NCBI GenBank assembly: GCA_964547995.1
Contig: CAZJRB010000051.1
Location: forward strand, 1-48,355
Length of the DNA stretch: 48,355 nt
Direction of reading: 5' to 3'
Origin: CAZJRB01 sp964547995
GTDB taxonomy: Bacteria > Planctomycetota > Planctomycetia > Pirellulales > Thermoguttaceae
Part shown: piece after piece, positions 8,066 to 15,217 of the stretch
How the letters are laid out: every line of letters starts with the position of its first letter
How positions within the stretch are numbered: the stretch's first letter is position 1
Notes under the pieces: generated by a model
The model's database searches: none
Told to the model about the DNA's origin: nothing
Seen by the model: the letters and a program-made list of their open reading frames with translations, nothing else
Translations under genes and position numbers: made by a program

Positions 8066-8647
8066 ATGACTACCCGTCGGCAGAAACGTGTTCGGCACTA
8101 CAACGAGCCGGGGCATTGCCACGAGTTGACGTTCTCTTGCTATCATCGGCTCCCGTTGTTGACGCACGACCTCTGGCGGGAAATGCTCAGCCGGAGCATC
8201 GACCGGGCGATGGCAGGGCACGCCTGCTCGCTGACGGCCTTTGTCTATATGCCCGAGCACGTTCACCTGCTGGTCTACCCGAATGACCCGACCTGCCGGA
8301 TCGAAAACGTTTTGTACGCGGTCAAACGGCCTTATTCGTACCGCATCAAGCAGTTGCTCATCAAGGCCAACAGCCCGTTGCTTGTGCGTTTGACGGTTCA
8401 AGAAAGGCCGGGCAAGACGGTCTTCCGATATTGGCAGGAGGGACCGGGGTACGACCGCAACTTGACCACCCCGGAGTCGGTGCAGAGTTCGATCGATTAC
8501 ATCCATCTCAACCCGGTCCGGCGTGGGCTTGTGCAGGAGCCGCAACAGTGGCGGTGGTCGAGTTGTCGGTTCTACGCCGCAGATGGGGAGTACGAAGACC
8601 CGGTTTTACCGAAGGTCCATGGCCTACCGGCAGAGTTCTGGGATTGA
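8066..8647 (+). CDS. REP-associated tyrosine transposase (RAYT, Y1_Tnp / IS200-like)
   Basis: A 193-aa single-strand transposase of the HUH family. It shows the HUH metal-binding pair in MPEHVHLLVYP and the catalytic Tyr region SSIDYIHLNPVRRGLV, followed by WRWSSCRFY. The beginning GHCHELTFSCYHRLPLL is also typical. Family members are known to cut and join REP sequences as single strands and are single-copy domesticated genes. The ATG at 8066 gives a normal family N-terminus; an earlier in-frame start would translate the upstream repeat. No strong ribosome-binding site was found. It is framed by inverted REP arrays, a strong sign that these repeats are its substrate. Confidence 0.92.
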   Translation: MTTRRQKRVRHYNEPGHCHELTFSCYHRLPLLTHDLWREMLSRSIDRAMAGHACSLTAFVYMPEHVHLLVYPNDPTCRIENVLYAVKRPYSYRIKQLLIKANSPLLVRLTVQERPGKTVFRYWQEGPGYDRNLTTPESVQSSIDYIHLNPVRRGLVQEPQQWRWSSCRFYAADGEYEDPVLPKVHGLPAEFWD

Positions 8648-9038
8648 TAGCCAAACTTGCCGCAACCCAACACGGGCTGGCGAGCAGCCCGTGGCACCCG
8701 GCGAGCAGCCCGTGGCACCCGGCGAGCAGCCCGTGGCACCCGGCGAGCAGCCCGNNNNNNNNNNNNNNNNNNNNNNNNNNNNNNNNNNNNNNNNNNNNNN
8801 NNNNNNNNNNNNNNNNNNNNNNNNNNNNNNNNNNNNNNNNNNNNNNNNNNNNNNTGGCACCCGGCCCGGTAATGCCCGCTGGAATGTTGGTCTATGGGAG
8901 ATTTTCTGCGTCTTTCTCGTGCTTGAGCAACCGCTCTGTAACTGCTACACTTCTATTGTGTGATCATCCAGCGTACGATAGCGTTTCATGTCACACTACC
9001 ATGTGGCAAATCACGCGGACGGCCGGGAGATAAAAATC
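8648..9038. other. Gap between RAYT and first sulfatase of the cluster
   Basis: Left part: the REP array and unresolved N run. Right part (8869-9038): about 170 bp of unique sequence that should contain the promoter of the sulfatase cluster, ending in GGGAG before the ATG at 9039. I could not assign a -35/-10 pair with confidence, and no gene was found. Confidence 0.5.
8671..8868 (-). repeat. REP array downstream of the transposase, with 100-N assembly gap
   Basis: After a CACGGGCTGG half-arm there are three complete 21-bp copies of CGAGCAGCCCGTGGCACCCG(G) (8681-8743) and a broken fourth (8744-8754). Then come 100 N (8755-8854), and TGGCACCCGGC resumes the same unit. The N run is exactly 100 bases, the usual placeholder for a gap of unknown size, so the true array is probably longer. 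Orientation is opposite to the upstream array. Confidence 0.9.
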
Positions 9039-10571
9039 ATGCAACGAATCGCTATTTTTGGGGCAGTTCTCGCTTTGGCCCCGCTTGCACAGCCGCTTCA
9101 GGCGGCCGAGCGGCCGAATATCCTCTTCATCCTCGCCGACGATCTCGGCTACGGCGACATCGGATGCTACAACGCCGAAGCGAAGGCCCCGACGCCGAAC
9201 CTCGACCGGCTCGCCGCCGAGGGAATCCGCCTGACCGACGCCCACAGCCCTTCGACCGTCTGTACGCCGACCCGCTACAGCGTGTTGTCGGGCCGCATGG
9301 CGTTTCGGACGGGGATGCGGGGCGTGTTCACCGGGGCGGGCGGGCCCTGTCTGATCGAAAAAGACCGCCTGACGCTCGCCGGGATGCTCCGCGACAAGGG
9401 CTACGCCACCGCGTGCGTCGGAAAGTGGCACGTGGGAATGACCTTCTTCGACAAGGAGGGCAAGCCGATCTGCCAGAACGGCCTGAAAGCGGTGCAACGG
9501 ATCGATTTCTCGCGGTCCATTTCCGATGGTCCGACCCGTCGGGGATTCGACCGGTTTTTCGGCACGGCCTGTTGCCCGACCACCGACTGGCTCTACGCCT
9601 GGATCGAGGGCGACCGGGTTCCCGTCCCACCGACCGGCATTGTGGACCGCACGCCGCTGCCGAAGCACCCGTATTCGCGGGACAACCGCCCTGGGATGAT
9701 CGCGCCGGATTTCGACCTGGAGGAAGTGGACCTGGTGTTTCTGGACAAGAGCCGGAAGTTTCTCACGGAGCACGTCAAGTTGGCCCCGGATCAGCCCTTC
9801 TTTCTCTTGCACTGTACCCAAGGGGTGCATCTGCCGTCGTTTCCGGCCGACCGTTTCAAGGGCAAGACCCGCGCGGGGCCGCACGGCGACTTCATCTTCG
9901 AGTTGGACTACGTCGTCGGCGAGCTGATGAAAACGCTGAAGCAACTGGGCGTGGCCGACGAGACGCTGGTCCTCTTCTCCAGCGACAACGGCCCGGAAGT
10001 CACCAGCGTGATTCACATGCGAAAGGACCACCGGCACGACGGCGCCCGGCCGTGGCGCGGCATGAAACGCGACCAGTGGGAAGGCGGCCACCGGGTCCCC
10101 TTCATCGCGCGATGGCCGGGCAAGATCAAGCCGGACACCACCTCCGACGCGACCGTCTGCCTGACCGACGTCATGGCGACTTGTGCGGCGATTGTCGGCT
10201 ACAGGCTGCCCAACGGCGCCGCGGAAGACAGCTTCAACATCCTTCCGGTTCTGCTGGGCCAGAAACGGGCGGAACCGATCCGCCGCTACACGCTTCACCA
10301 GACCATCTCGCTGGCGTTGGCCATCCGGCGCGGCCCGTGGAAGTATCTCGACCACCGGGGATCGGGCGGCAACAGTTACGCCCGGGAGCCGCTGAAGTCG
10401 TACGCCCTGCCCGAAAAGGCGCCGGAAGCCCCCGGCCAGTTGTACAACCTCGAAGACGACCCCGGGGAAACGAACAACCTTTACTTCAAACACCCGGAGA
10501 TCGTCAAGGAGTTGAAGACCCAGTTGGACAGCTACGTAAAGAGCGGCCGCAGTGCCCCGCCACGCAACTGA
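9039..10571 (+). CDS. Sulfatase (first of three in tandem)
   Basis: A 510-aa exported arylsulfatase-type enzyme. The signal peptide (1-23) ends LQAAERP. ILADDLGYGDIGC (metal Asp 34-35) and VCTPTRYSVLSGR (formylglycine Cys75 in CTPTR) are intact. GKWHVG, FSSDNGPE, a GMKRDQWEGGHRVPFIARWPG segment (split here only by reading) and the C-terminal NLEDDPGETNNL are all standard family blocks. Start 9039 is chosen over 8988 because GGGAG stands nine bases upstream and the earlier start would spoil the signal peptide. The next sulfatase begins 15 bp after the stop, so the two are probably co-transcribed. A sulfatase-maturating enzyme would be needed and is not in the window. Confidence 0.94.
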   Translation: MQRIAIFGAVLALAPLAQPLQAAERPNILFILADDLGYGDIGCYNAEAKAPTPNLDRLAAEGIRLTDAHSPSTVCTPTRYSVLSGRMAFRTGMRGVFTGAGGPCLIEKDRLTLAGMLRDKGYATACVGKWHVGMTFFDKEGKPICQNGLKAVQRIDFSRSISDGPTRRGFDRFFGTACCPTTDWLYAWIEGDRVPVPPTGIVDRTPLPKHPYSRDNRPGMIAPDFDLEEVDLVFLDKSRKFLTEHVKLAPDQPFFLLHCTQGVHLPSFPADRFKGKTRAGPHGDFIFELDYVVGELMKTLKQLGVADETLVLFSSDNGPEVTSVIHMRKDHRHDGARPWRGMKRDQWEGGHRVPFIARWPGKIKPDTTSDATVCLTDVMATCAAIVGYRLPNGAAEDSFNILPVLLGQKRAEPIRRYTLHQTISLALAIRRGPWKYLDHRGSGGNSYAREPLKSYALPEKAPEAPGQLYNLEDDPGETNNLYFKHPEIVKELKTQLDSYVKSGRSAPPRN

Positions 10572-10586
10572 AGAAACGAGGATGCG

Positions 10587-12041
10587 ATGAAGACTGCCAT
10601 TTCCGCGTTGGCCCTGTTGGTCCCCCTGCTCTTGCCGTCCGGCGTCCCGGCCGCCGAGAAGCCGAATTTCGTCTTCTTCCTGGTCGACGACCTGGGGTAC
10701 ATGGACATCGGGGCGAACAACCCGAATACCTTCTACGAAACGCCCAACATCGACAAAATCGCCGAGACGGGGATGCGGTTTACCGACGGCTATGCGGCCA
10801 ACCCGGTTTGCAGCCCGACGCGTTACAGCATTATGACGGGCAAGTACCCTTCGCGGGTCGACGCGACGAACTACTTTTCGGGCAAGCGTGCGGGCCGCTT
10901 TCGCCCGGCCCCGCTGAACGACAAAATGCCGCTGTCGGAAATCACGCTGGCCGAGGCGCTGAAGCAGGGCGGATACCGCACGGCTTTTCTGGGCAAGTGG
11001 CACCTCGGATCGACAGAGCAGTACTGGCCCAAGGCCCAGGGTTTCGACATCAACGTCGGCGGCCACCGGGCGGGGATGCCGGCCAGCTACTTCTCGCCCT
11101 ACCGCAACCCCAAGCTCGCCGACGGCCCGAAGGGCGAGCACCTGCCCGCCCGGCTGGTGGAAGAAGCCTCCGCTATCATCGAGCGGTTCAAAGCCGACCC
11201 GTTCCTGATTTACCTTTCGTTCCACTCGGTCCACACCCCGCTTCAGGCCCCGCGGGAACTGGTCGAGAAATACAAGGCGAAGGCCGCCAAGCTCGACAAG
11301 CAACCGGAGTTCGCCCCGGAGGAGCAGGCCTGGCCGACCGACTCGCCGCGCCGGGTCCGGGTCGTTCAGAACCATGCGACGTATGCCGCGATGGTCGAAA
11401 GCATGGACGCGGCGGTCGGCCGCGTGCTGGACAAGCTCGCCGCGACGGGGCTGGACGACAATACGGTCGTTTTCCTGATGTCGGACAACGGGGGCCTTTC
11501 GACGTCGGAGGGCTCGCCGACGTCGAACCTGCCGTTGCGCGGCGGCAAGGGCTGGCTCTACGAGGGCGGCATCCGCGAGGCCTTTCTCATCAAGTGGCCC
11601 GGCGTCACCCGCCCGGGGAGCACCTGCGGCGTCCCCGTGATCAGCACCGATTTCTACCCGACCATCCTCGACATCGCCGGTCTGCCCCCGCGGCCCGGCC
11701 AACATCTCGACGGCGTCAGCCTGGTCCCCTTGTTGAAGGGCGGCAAGAGCCTCGACCGCGACGCGCTCTTCTGGCACTATCCACACTACAGCAACCAGGG
11801 CGGCTTTCCCGGCGCGGCGATCCGCATGGGCGACCACAAGCTGATCGAGCGGTTCGAGGACGGCCGCGTCCATCTCTACGATTTGAAGAACGATATCGAG
11901 GAGCGAAACGATCTGGCCGAAAAGATGCCGGAGAAGGTCGACCGCATGCGCAAGCGGCTGCACGCTTGGTACGGCGAAGTCGACGCCAAGTTCCTCCAGC
12001 CCAAACCCGGCGGCCCCCGGCCCTGGAAACCGAAACCGTAA
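10587..12041 (+). CDS. Sulfatase (second of three)
   Basis: A 484-aa exported sulfatase. The signal peptide (1-23) ends VPAAEKP. FLVDDLGYMDIG (metal Asp 34-35), VCSPTRYSIMTGKYPSR (formylglycine Cys75), GKWHLG, FLMSDNGGLSTSEG and the C-terminal LYDLKNDIEERNDLAEK are all present. It resembles N-acetylgalactosamine or iduronate sulfatase-like members in layout, but the substrate cannot be set from motifs. It follows the first sulfatase by 15 bp, with GAGGATGCG before the ATG, and precedes the third by 33 bp. Confidence 0.94.
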   Translation: MKTAISALALLVPLLLPSGVPAAEKPNFVFFLVDDLGYMDIGANNPNTFYETPNIDKIAETGMRFTDGYAANPVCSPTRYSIMTGKYPSRVDATNYFSGKRAGRFRPAPLNDKMPLSEITLAEALKQGGYRTAFLGKWHLGSTEQYWPKAQGFDINVGGHRAGMPASYFSPYRNPKLADGPKGEHLPARLVEEASAIIERFKADPFLIYLSFHSVHTPLQAPRELVEKYKAKAAKLDKQPEFAPEEQAWPTDSPRRVRVVQNHATYAAMVESMDAAVGRVLDKLAATGLDDNTVVFLMSDNGGLSTSEGSPTSNLPLRGGKGWLYEGGIREAFLIKWPGVTRPGSTCGVPVISTDFYPTILDIAGLPPRPGQHLDGVSLVPLLKGGKSLDRDALFWHYPHYSNQGGFPGAAIRMGDHKLIERFEDGRVHLYDLKNDIEERNDLAEKMPEKVDRMRKRLHAWYGEVDAKFLQPKPGGPRPWKPKP

Positions 12042-12074
12042 GCATTCGACGCATTTCCCGAGAAAGCGAGCATT

Positions 12075-13595
12075 ATGTCCGACACACAACCCTTGATGCG
12101 AACCACTTTCGTCCTGGCCGTTCTTTGCTGGGCCGCGGCTTGGCTGCCGAGCGGCGCGGCGGCCGCGGAAGACCCGAGCCGGCCGAATATCGTGCTCATC
12201 CTGGCCGATGACCTCGGCTGGGGAAGCGCCGGCTGTTGCGGGGCCGATCCCAAGTTGCTTAGCACCCCGAACATCGACCGGCTGGCCAAGGAAGGACGGC
12301 GATTCACCGATGCCAACACCACCTCCTCGGTCTGCTCGCCGACCCGGTACTCGGTCCTGACGGGCCGCTACTGCTGGCGGACCTCGTTGAAGCGCGAAGT
12401 GCTGGGCGTCTTCTCGCCGTTGCACATCGAGCCCGGGCGGCTCAATATGGCCTCGCTGCTCAAGAAGCACGGCTACCGCACGGCCGCCGTCGGCAAGTGG
12501 CACCTCGGCTACGGCAAGGACGCCCGAACCGATTACACCAAGCCGCTGCGGCCGGGACCGCTTCAGATCGGGTTCGACTACCACTTCGGCGTGCCGTCGA
12601 ACCACGGCGACATCACCGGCATCTACGCCGAAAACGACCGCGTCGCCGGGCTGCGATCTGCAAACCTCACGCCGCCGGACCAGGCCGGAAAGAACTTCAA
12701 AGGAAGGCCGTTCCTGGGCCTCGACGCGCCGCAACGCGTCGACGAGGAAGTGATGGCCCGGTTGACCGAAAAGGCCGTCGCCTGGCTCGACAAGCAAGAT
12801 TCCGATACGCCGTTCTTCCTCTACTACACGCCGGTGACGGTTCACAACCCCGTGACGCCGTCGGAGAAGACCAAGGGAACCAGCAAGGCCGGGCCGTTCG
12901 GCGATTGGATCCACGAGCTGGACGTCTCCGTGGGCCGGGTGCTCGATGCGCTCGACCGCAAGAAGCTGGCCGACAACACGCTGGTCATCTTTACGAGCGA
13001 CAACGGCGGCGTTTACAAGCCGGAGCGCGAGAGCGAGCAGACCGACGCCTTCAACGCGGGGTTGAAGGTCAACGGCCGCTTCCGCGGCGGGAAGCACAGC
13101 GTTTTCGAGGGCGGCTTTCGCGTCCCGTTTATTGCAAGGTGGCCCGGCCATGTGCCGCCGGGAACCGTCTGCGACGAGATGCTCAGCCTGACCGATATCC
13201 TGGCCACGACGGCGGCCATCGTGGGCGAGCCGCTGCCGCCGAAGGAGCAGGCCGCCGAAGACAGCTACAACATGCTCCCCGCCCTGCTCGGCGAATCGTA
13301 CAAGGGCCCGATCCGCCCCGATATGATCGTCCACAGCGCCGACGGCAACTTCGCGATCCGCCGGGGACCCTGGAAGTGGATCGAGGGCATTTACCACCCG
13401 GCCACCAGAAAGGGCGCGTTGAGGGCGAGGGCCGACGAGTTCAAGCCGCAGCTCTATCACCTCGGCAACGACCCTTCCGAGCGGCGGGAAGTCGCCGGCG
13501 AAAACCCCGAGACCGCCCGCCGCCTCTCCCAGTTGCTCGACCGATACCGGACCCAAGGCCACAGCCGAACCGGCAGCAGCAGTTCCCATAAGTAA
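12075..13595 (+). CDS. Sulfatase (third of three)
   Basis: A 506-aa exported sulfatase. The signal peptide is residues 1-31 (or starts at Met8). LILADDLGWGSAGCC, SSVCSPTRYSVLTGR (formylglycine Cys87), GKWHLGYGKD, FTSDNGGVY and FRVPFIARWPG are present. It is closest in layout to the first of the tandem set, both having the FRGGKHSVFEGG-type segment before RVPFIARWPG. It ends 113 bp before the convergent sialidase stop. The three sulfatases probably act in sequence on a multiply sulfated glycan, which is inference from co-location. Confidence 0.94.
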   Translation: MSDTQPLMRTTFVLAVLCWAAAWLPSGAAAAEDPSRPNIVLILADDLGWGSAGCCGADPKLLSTPNIDRLAKEGRRFTDANTTSSVCSPTRYSVLTGRYCWRTSLKREVLGVFSPLHIEPGRLNMASLLKKHGYRTAAVGKWHLGYGKDARTDYTKPLRPGPLQIGFDYHFGVPSNHGDITGIYAENDRVAGLRSANLTPPDQAGKNFKGRPFLGLDAPQRVDEEVMARLTEKAVAWLDKQDSDTPFFLYYTPVTVHNPVTPSEKTKGTSKAGPFGDWIHELDVSVGRVLDALDRKKLADNTLVIFTSDNGGVYKPERESEQTDAFNAGLKVNGRFRGGKHSVFEGGFRVPFIARWPGHVPPGTVCDEMLSLTDILATTAAIVGEPLPPKEQAAEDSYNMLPALLGESYKGPIRPDMIVHSADGNFAIRRGPWKWIEGIYHPATRKGALRARADEFKPQLYHLGNDPSERREVAGENPETARRLSQLLDRYRTQGHSRTGSSSSHK

Positions 13596-13708
13596 GTCTG
13601 CGCTAAACACGTTCGCTACGGTGGGCGACGACCATACCAGCCAAGCCTGGGGGTGCTCTGGAAGCCGCCTGACACCGCTGGTCAAAACACCATCCGTGTG
13701 CCGTCCGC

Positions 13709-14884
13709 CTAGCTTTCCAATGTCCATCTCGACTGCCGCAAGACGGCCATGGGCGACGACTTCATCCGTTCGTACCAGACGGTCAACAAGGATCCATCGT
13801 CCAGTTGGACGGACGTCGGGTAGCCGAGGTCGCCGGACGTGCCGTCGCCGGAGATGATCATTGCCTCGGACCAGTTGCGACCGCCGTTGCTGCTGATGCG
13901 GGCCTGGTTTCCCAGCGGGGCACGGCGGTGGCCGTACGTCATCAACAGCCGGCGGTCGCGGAGCTGCAACAGGTGCGACGGCAGGCCCCAGACGCCGATC
14001 GGGTGCGGCACCGACCACGTACGTCCGCCGTCGGCCGATTCGGTTTGCAGGATCTCGCGGTGGTTGGCCTTATTGTGGTTTCGGATTTGGCAGACCAGCC
14101 TGCCGCCGGCCGCTTCCACCGCGTGCAACTCGTGATAGTTTTTATGGTTGTCGCCGTCGCGCGTGGGAATCGCGGCCAGCCACCGCCACGAAGCACCGTC
14201 GTCGGTCGACTCGCAAACACCGATGCGGTTTTCGCCCCGCCAGAGTTCCTTGCCGGGGTACAGAAGCCGGCCGTCGGCGAGCTGGATCGGCCCGTGGGGA
14301 CTGTCGACCAGGCAGTCGTACCGGCCCGACCAGGTCACGCCCTCATCGGTCGAGCGAATCATCCAGACGCCGAGGGCCTTCTTCCGCTGTTCGTCGTTGG
14401 TGCGGTTATGAGCGGCCTGCCACCGCCGCAGTTTTTTCTCCGGCCACGCCCCCTTCGTGCCGGTCGCTTTTTCGGCCCTCGCAAGGATCGGCTCATACGC
14501 AAGCGACGTGAAGGTGGTGATCAGGACCGTTCCCTTGGCCGTTTCGAGCACCCCGGCGTCGCGGTCGTCGATCGCGCAGTCCATCACGACCCGCGGCCAT
14601 CCCCAGGTCTTGCCGTCGTCGTCGGACCGCATCAGCTCGACGCGTCCGAAGGGGCAAACGTGGGCCTCGCGGCCGCCGGAACAGACCAACAGCAGTTGAC
14701 CGTTCTTCCGTCGTGTGAGCGTCGGCCAACCGTGGTAACGGTGCGGTAGGTGGCTGATGACTTTGGTCTCGTTCGCAACTGCCTTGGGCGCCGCCGATGC
14801 TTTCTGCCCGACTCCTAACACCACGCTCGCCGTTGCCGCGCTCGTACCGCACAACCACTGGCGGCGCGTTAATGAACTGGCCAT
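13709..14884 (-). CDS. Tat-exported sialidase-like six-bladed propeller (exo-alpha-sialidase family)
   Basis: A 391-aa BNR/Asp-box protein. The N-terminus MASSLTRRQWLCGTSAATA is a twin-arginine signal (RRQWL). Five Asp boxes are visible: SDDDGKTW, STDEGVTW, STDDGASW, SADGGRTW and SSNGGRNW. The family cleaves terminal sialic acid or related sugars, or simply binds them. The arginine triad cannot be fixed by eye. Start 14884 is chosen over 14914 because AAAGGAG precedes it. It converges with the sulfatase operon, which supports a shared glycan target such as sulfated, sialylated mucin-like chains (inference). Confidence 0.88.
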   Translation of the reverse strand: MASSLTRRQWLCGTSAATASVVLGVGQKASAAPKAVANETKVISHLPHRYHGWPTLTRRKNGQLLLVCSGGREAHVCPFGRVELMRSDDDGKTWGWPRVVMDCAIDDRDAGVLETAKGTVLITTFTSLAYEPILARAEKATGTKGAWPEKKLRRWQAAHNRTNDEQRKKALGVWMIRSTDEGVTWSGRYDCLVDSPHGPIQLADGRLLYPGKELWRGENRIGVCESTDDGASWRWLAAIPTRDGDNHKNYHELHAVEAAGGRLVCQIRNHNKANHREILQTESADGGRTWSVPHPIGVWGLPSHLLQLRDRRLLMTYGHRRAPLGNQARISSNGGRNWSEAMIISGDGTSGDLGYPTSVQLDDGSLLTVWYERMKSSPMAVLRQSRWTLES

Positions 14885-14946
14885 TGTGTGCTCCTTTGTT
14901 GGAAAGAAAAGCATTTTTCGATGGTTTCCCGGCAGGTCCGCCAGAA

Positions 14947-14967
14947 CCCCGGCACGCAGTGCCGGGG
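14947..14967 (+). terminator. Perfect 9-bp GC hairpin followed by CTTTT
   Basis: CCCCGGCAC-GCA-GTGCCGGGG, then CTTTTGCC. In plus orientation it looks like an intrinsic terminator with a short T run, but no plus-strand gene ends nearby. It sits in the leader of the minus-strand sialidase. It may instead be another small REP-like palindrome. Confidence 0.4.
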
Positions 14968-15082
14968 CTTTTGCCTACCGCTGCATCCGATGATTCATTA
15001 TTCACCGCTCACTACTGACGTCAATGTAGAAGCGAGAAGCAAACTTGTCCATGATTCGCTCGTCGTTTTTGCATTACGTGCA

Positions 15083-15217
15083 CTATCGCTCGACATAAAA
15101 CACCCCGCCGCAATCGGGACACACGAGGTTGATCCCCACCCGGTTTGGCGGCACCTCCAGGAGCGTATCGCAATCAGGGCAGGAGTTCCGGCGGTAAGGA
15201 TCACCGGGTGGCTGCAA
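15083..15217 (-). CDS. 44-aa zinc-ribbon frame overlapping the end of the kinase-like gene
   Basis: The frame from TTG at 15217 to TAG at 15083 encodes a small protein with two CPDC knuckles: RRNSCPDCDTLLEVPP at 9-24, then GINLVCPDCGGVFYVER at 28-44. This is a treble-clef/zinc-ribbon pattern with 16 residues between the pairs. It overlaps the last 17 bases of the upstream gene in another frame. No ATG or GTG precedes the first knuckle, and AAGAAGGG directly abuts the TTG, which is too close for a good ribosome-binding site. It may therefore be a separate coupled cistron, or the C-terminal domain of the 564-aa protein read after a frameshift (natural or an assembly error). The Cys pattern itself is certain; the start is not. 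Confidence 0.5.
   Translation of the reverse strand: MQPPGDPYRRNSCPDCDTLLEVPPNRVGINLVCPDCGGVFYVER

Noticed and set aside
8681..8754. CRISPR-like array
   Set aside because: The 21-bp units are directly adjacent with no spacers and match the REP next to the transposase. It is a tandem REP array.
8991..14018. Minus-strand open frame of more than 1600 codons across the sulfatases, and a 1086-codon minus frame at 4540-7800
   Set aside because: Both lie antisense to clear genes with signal peptides and catalytic motifs. The translations are rich in Arg/Pro/Gly/Val with no domain. They result from strong third-position GC bias.
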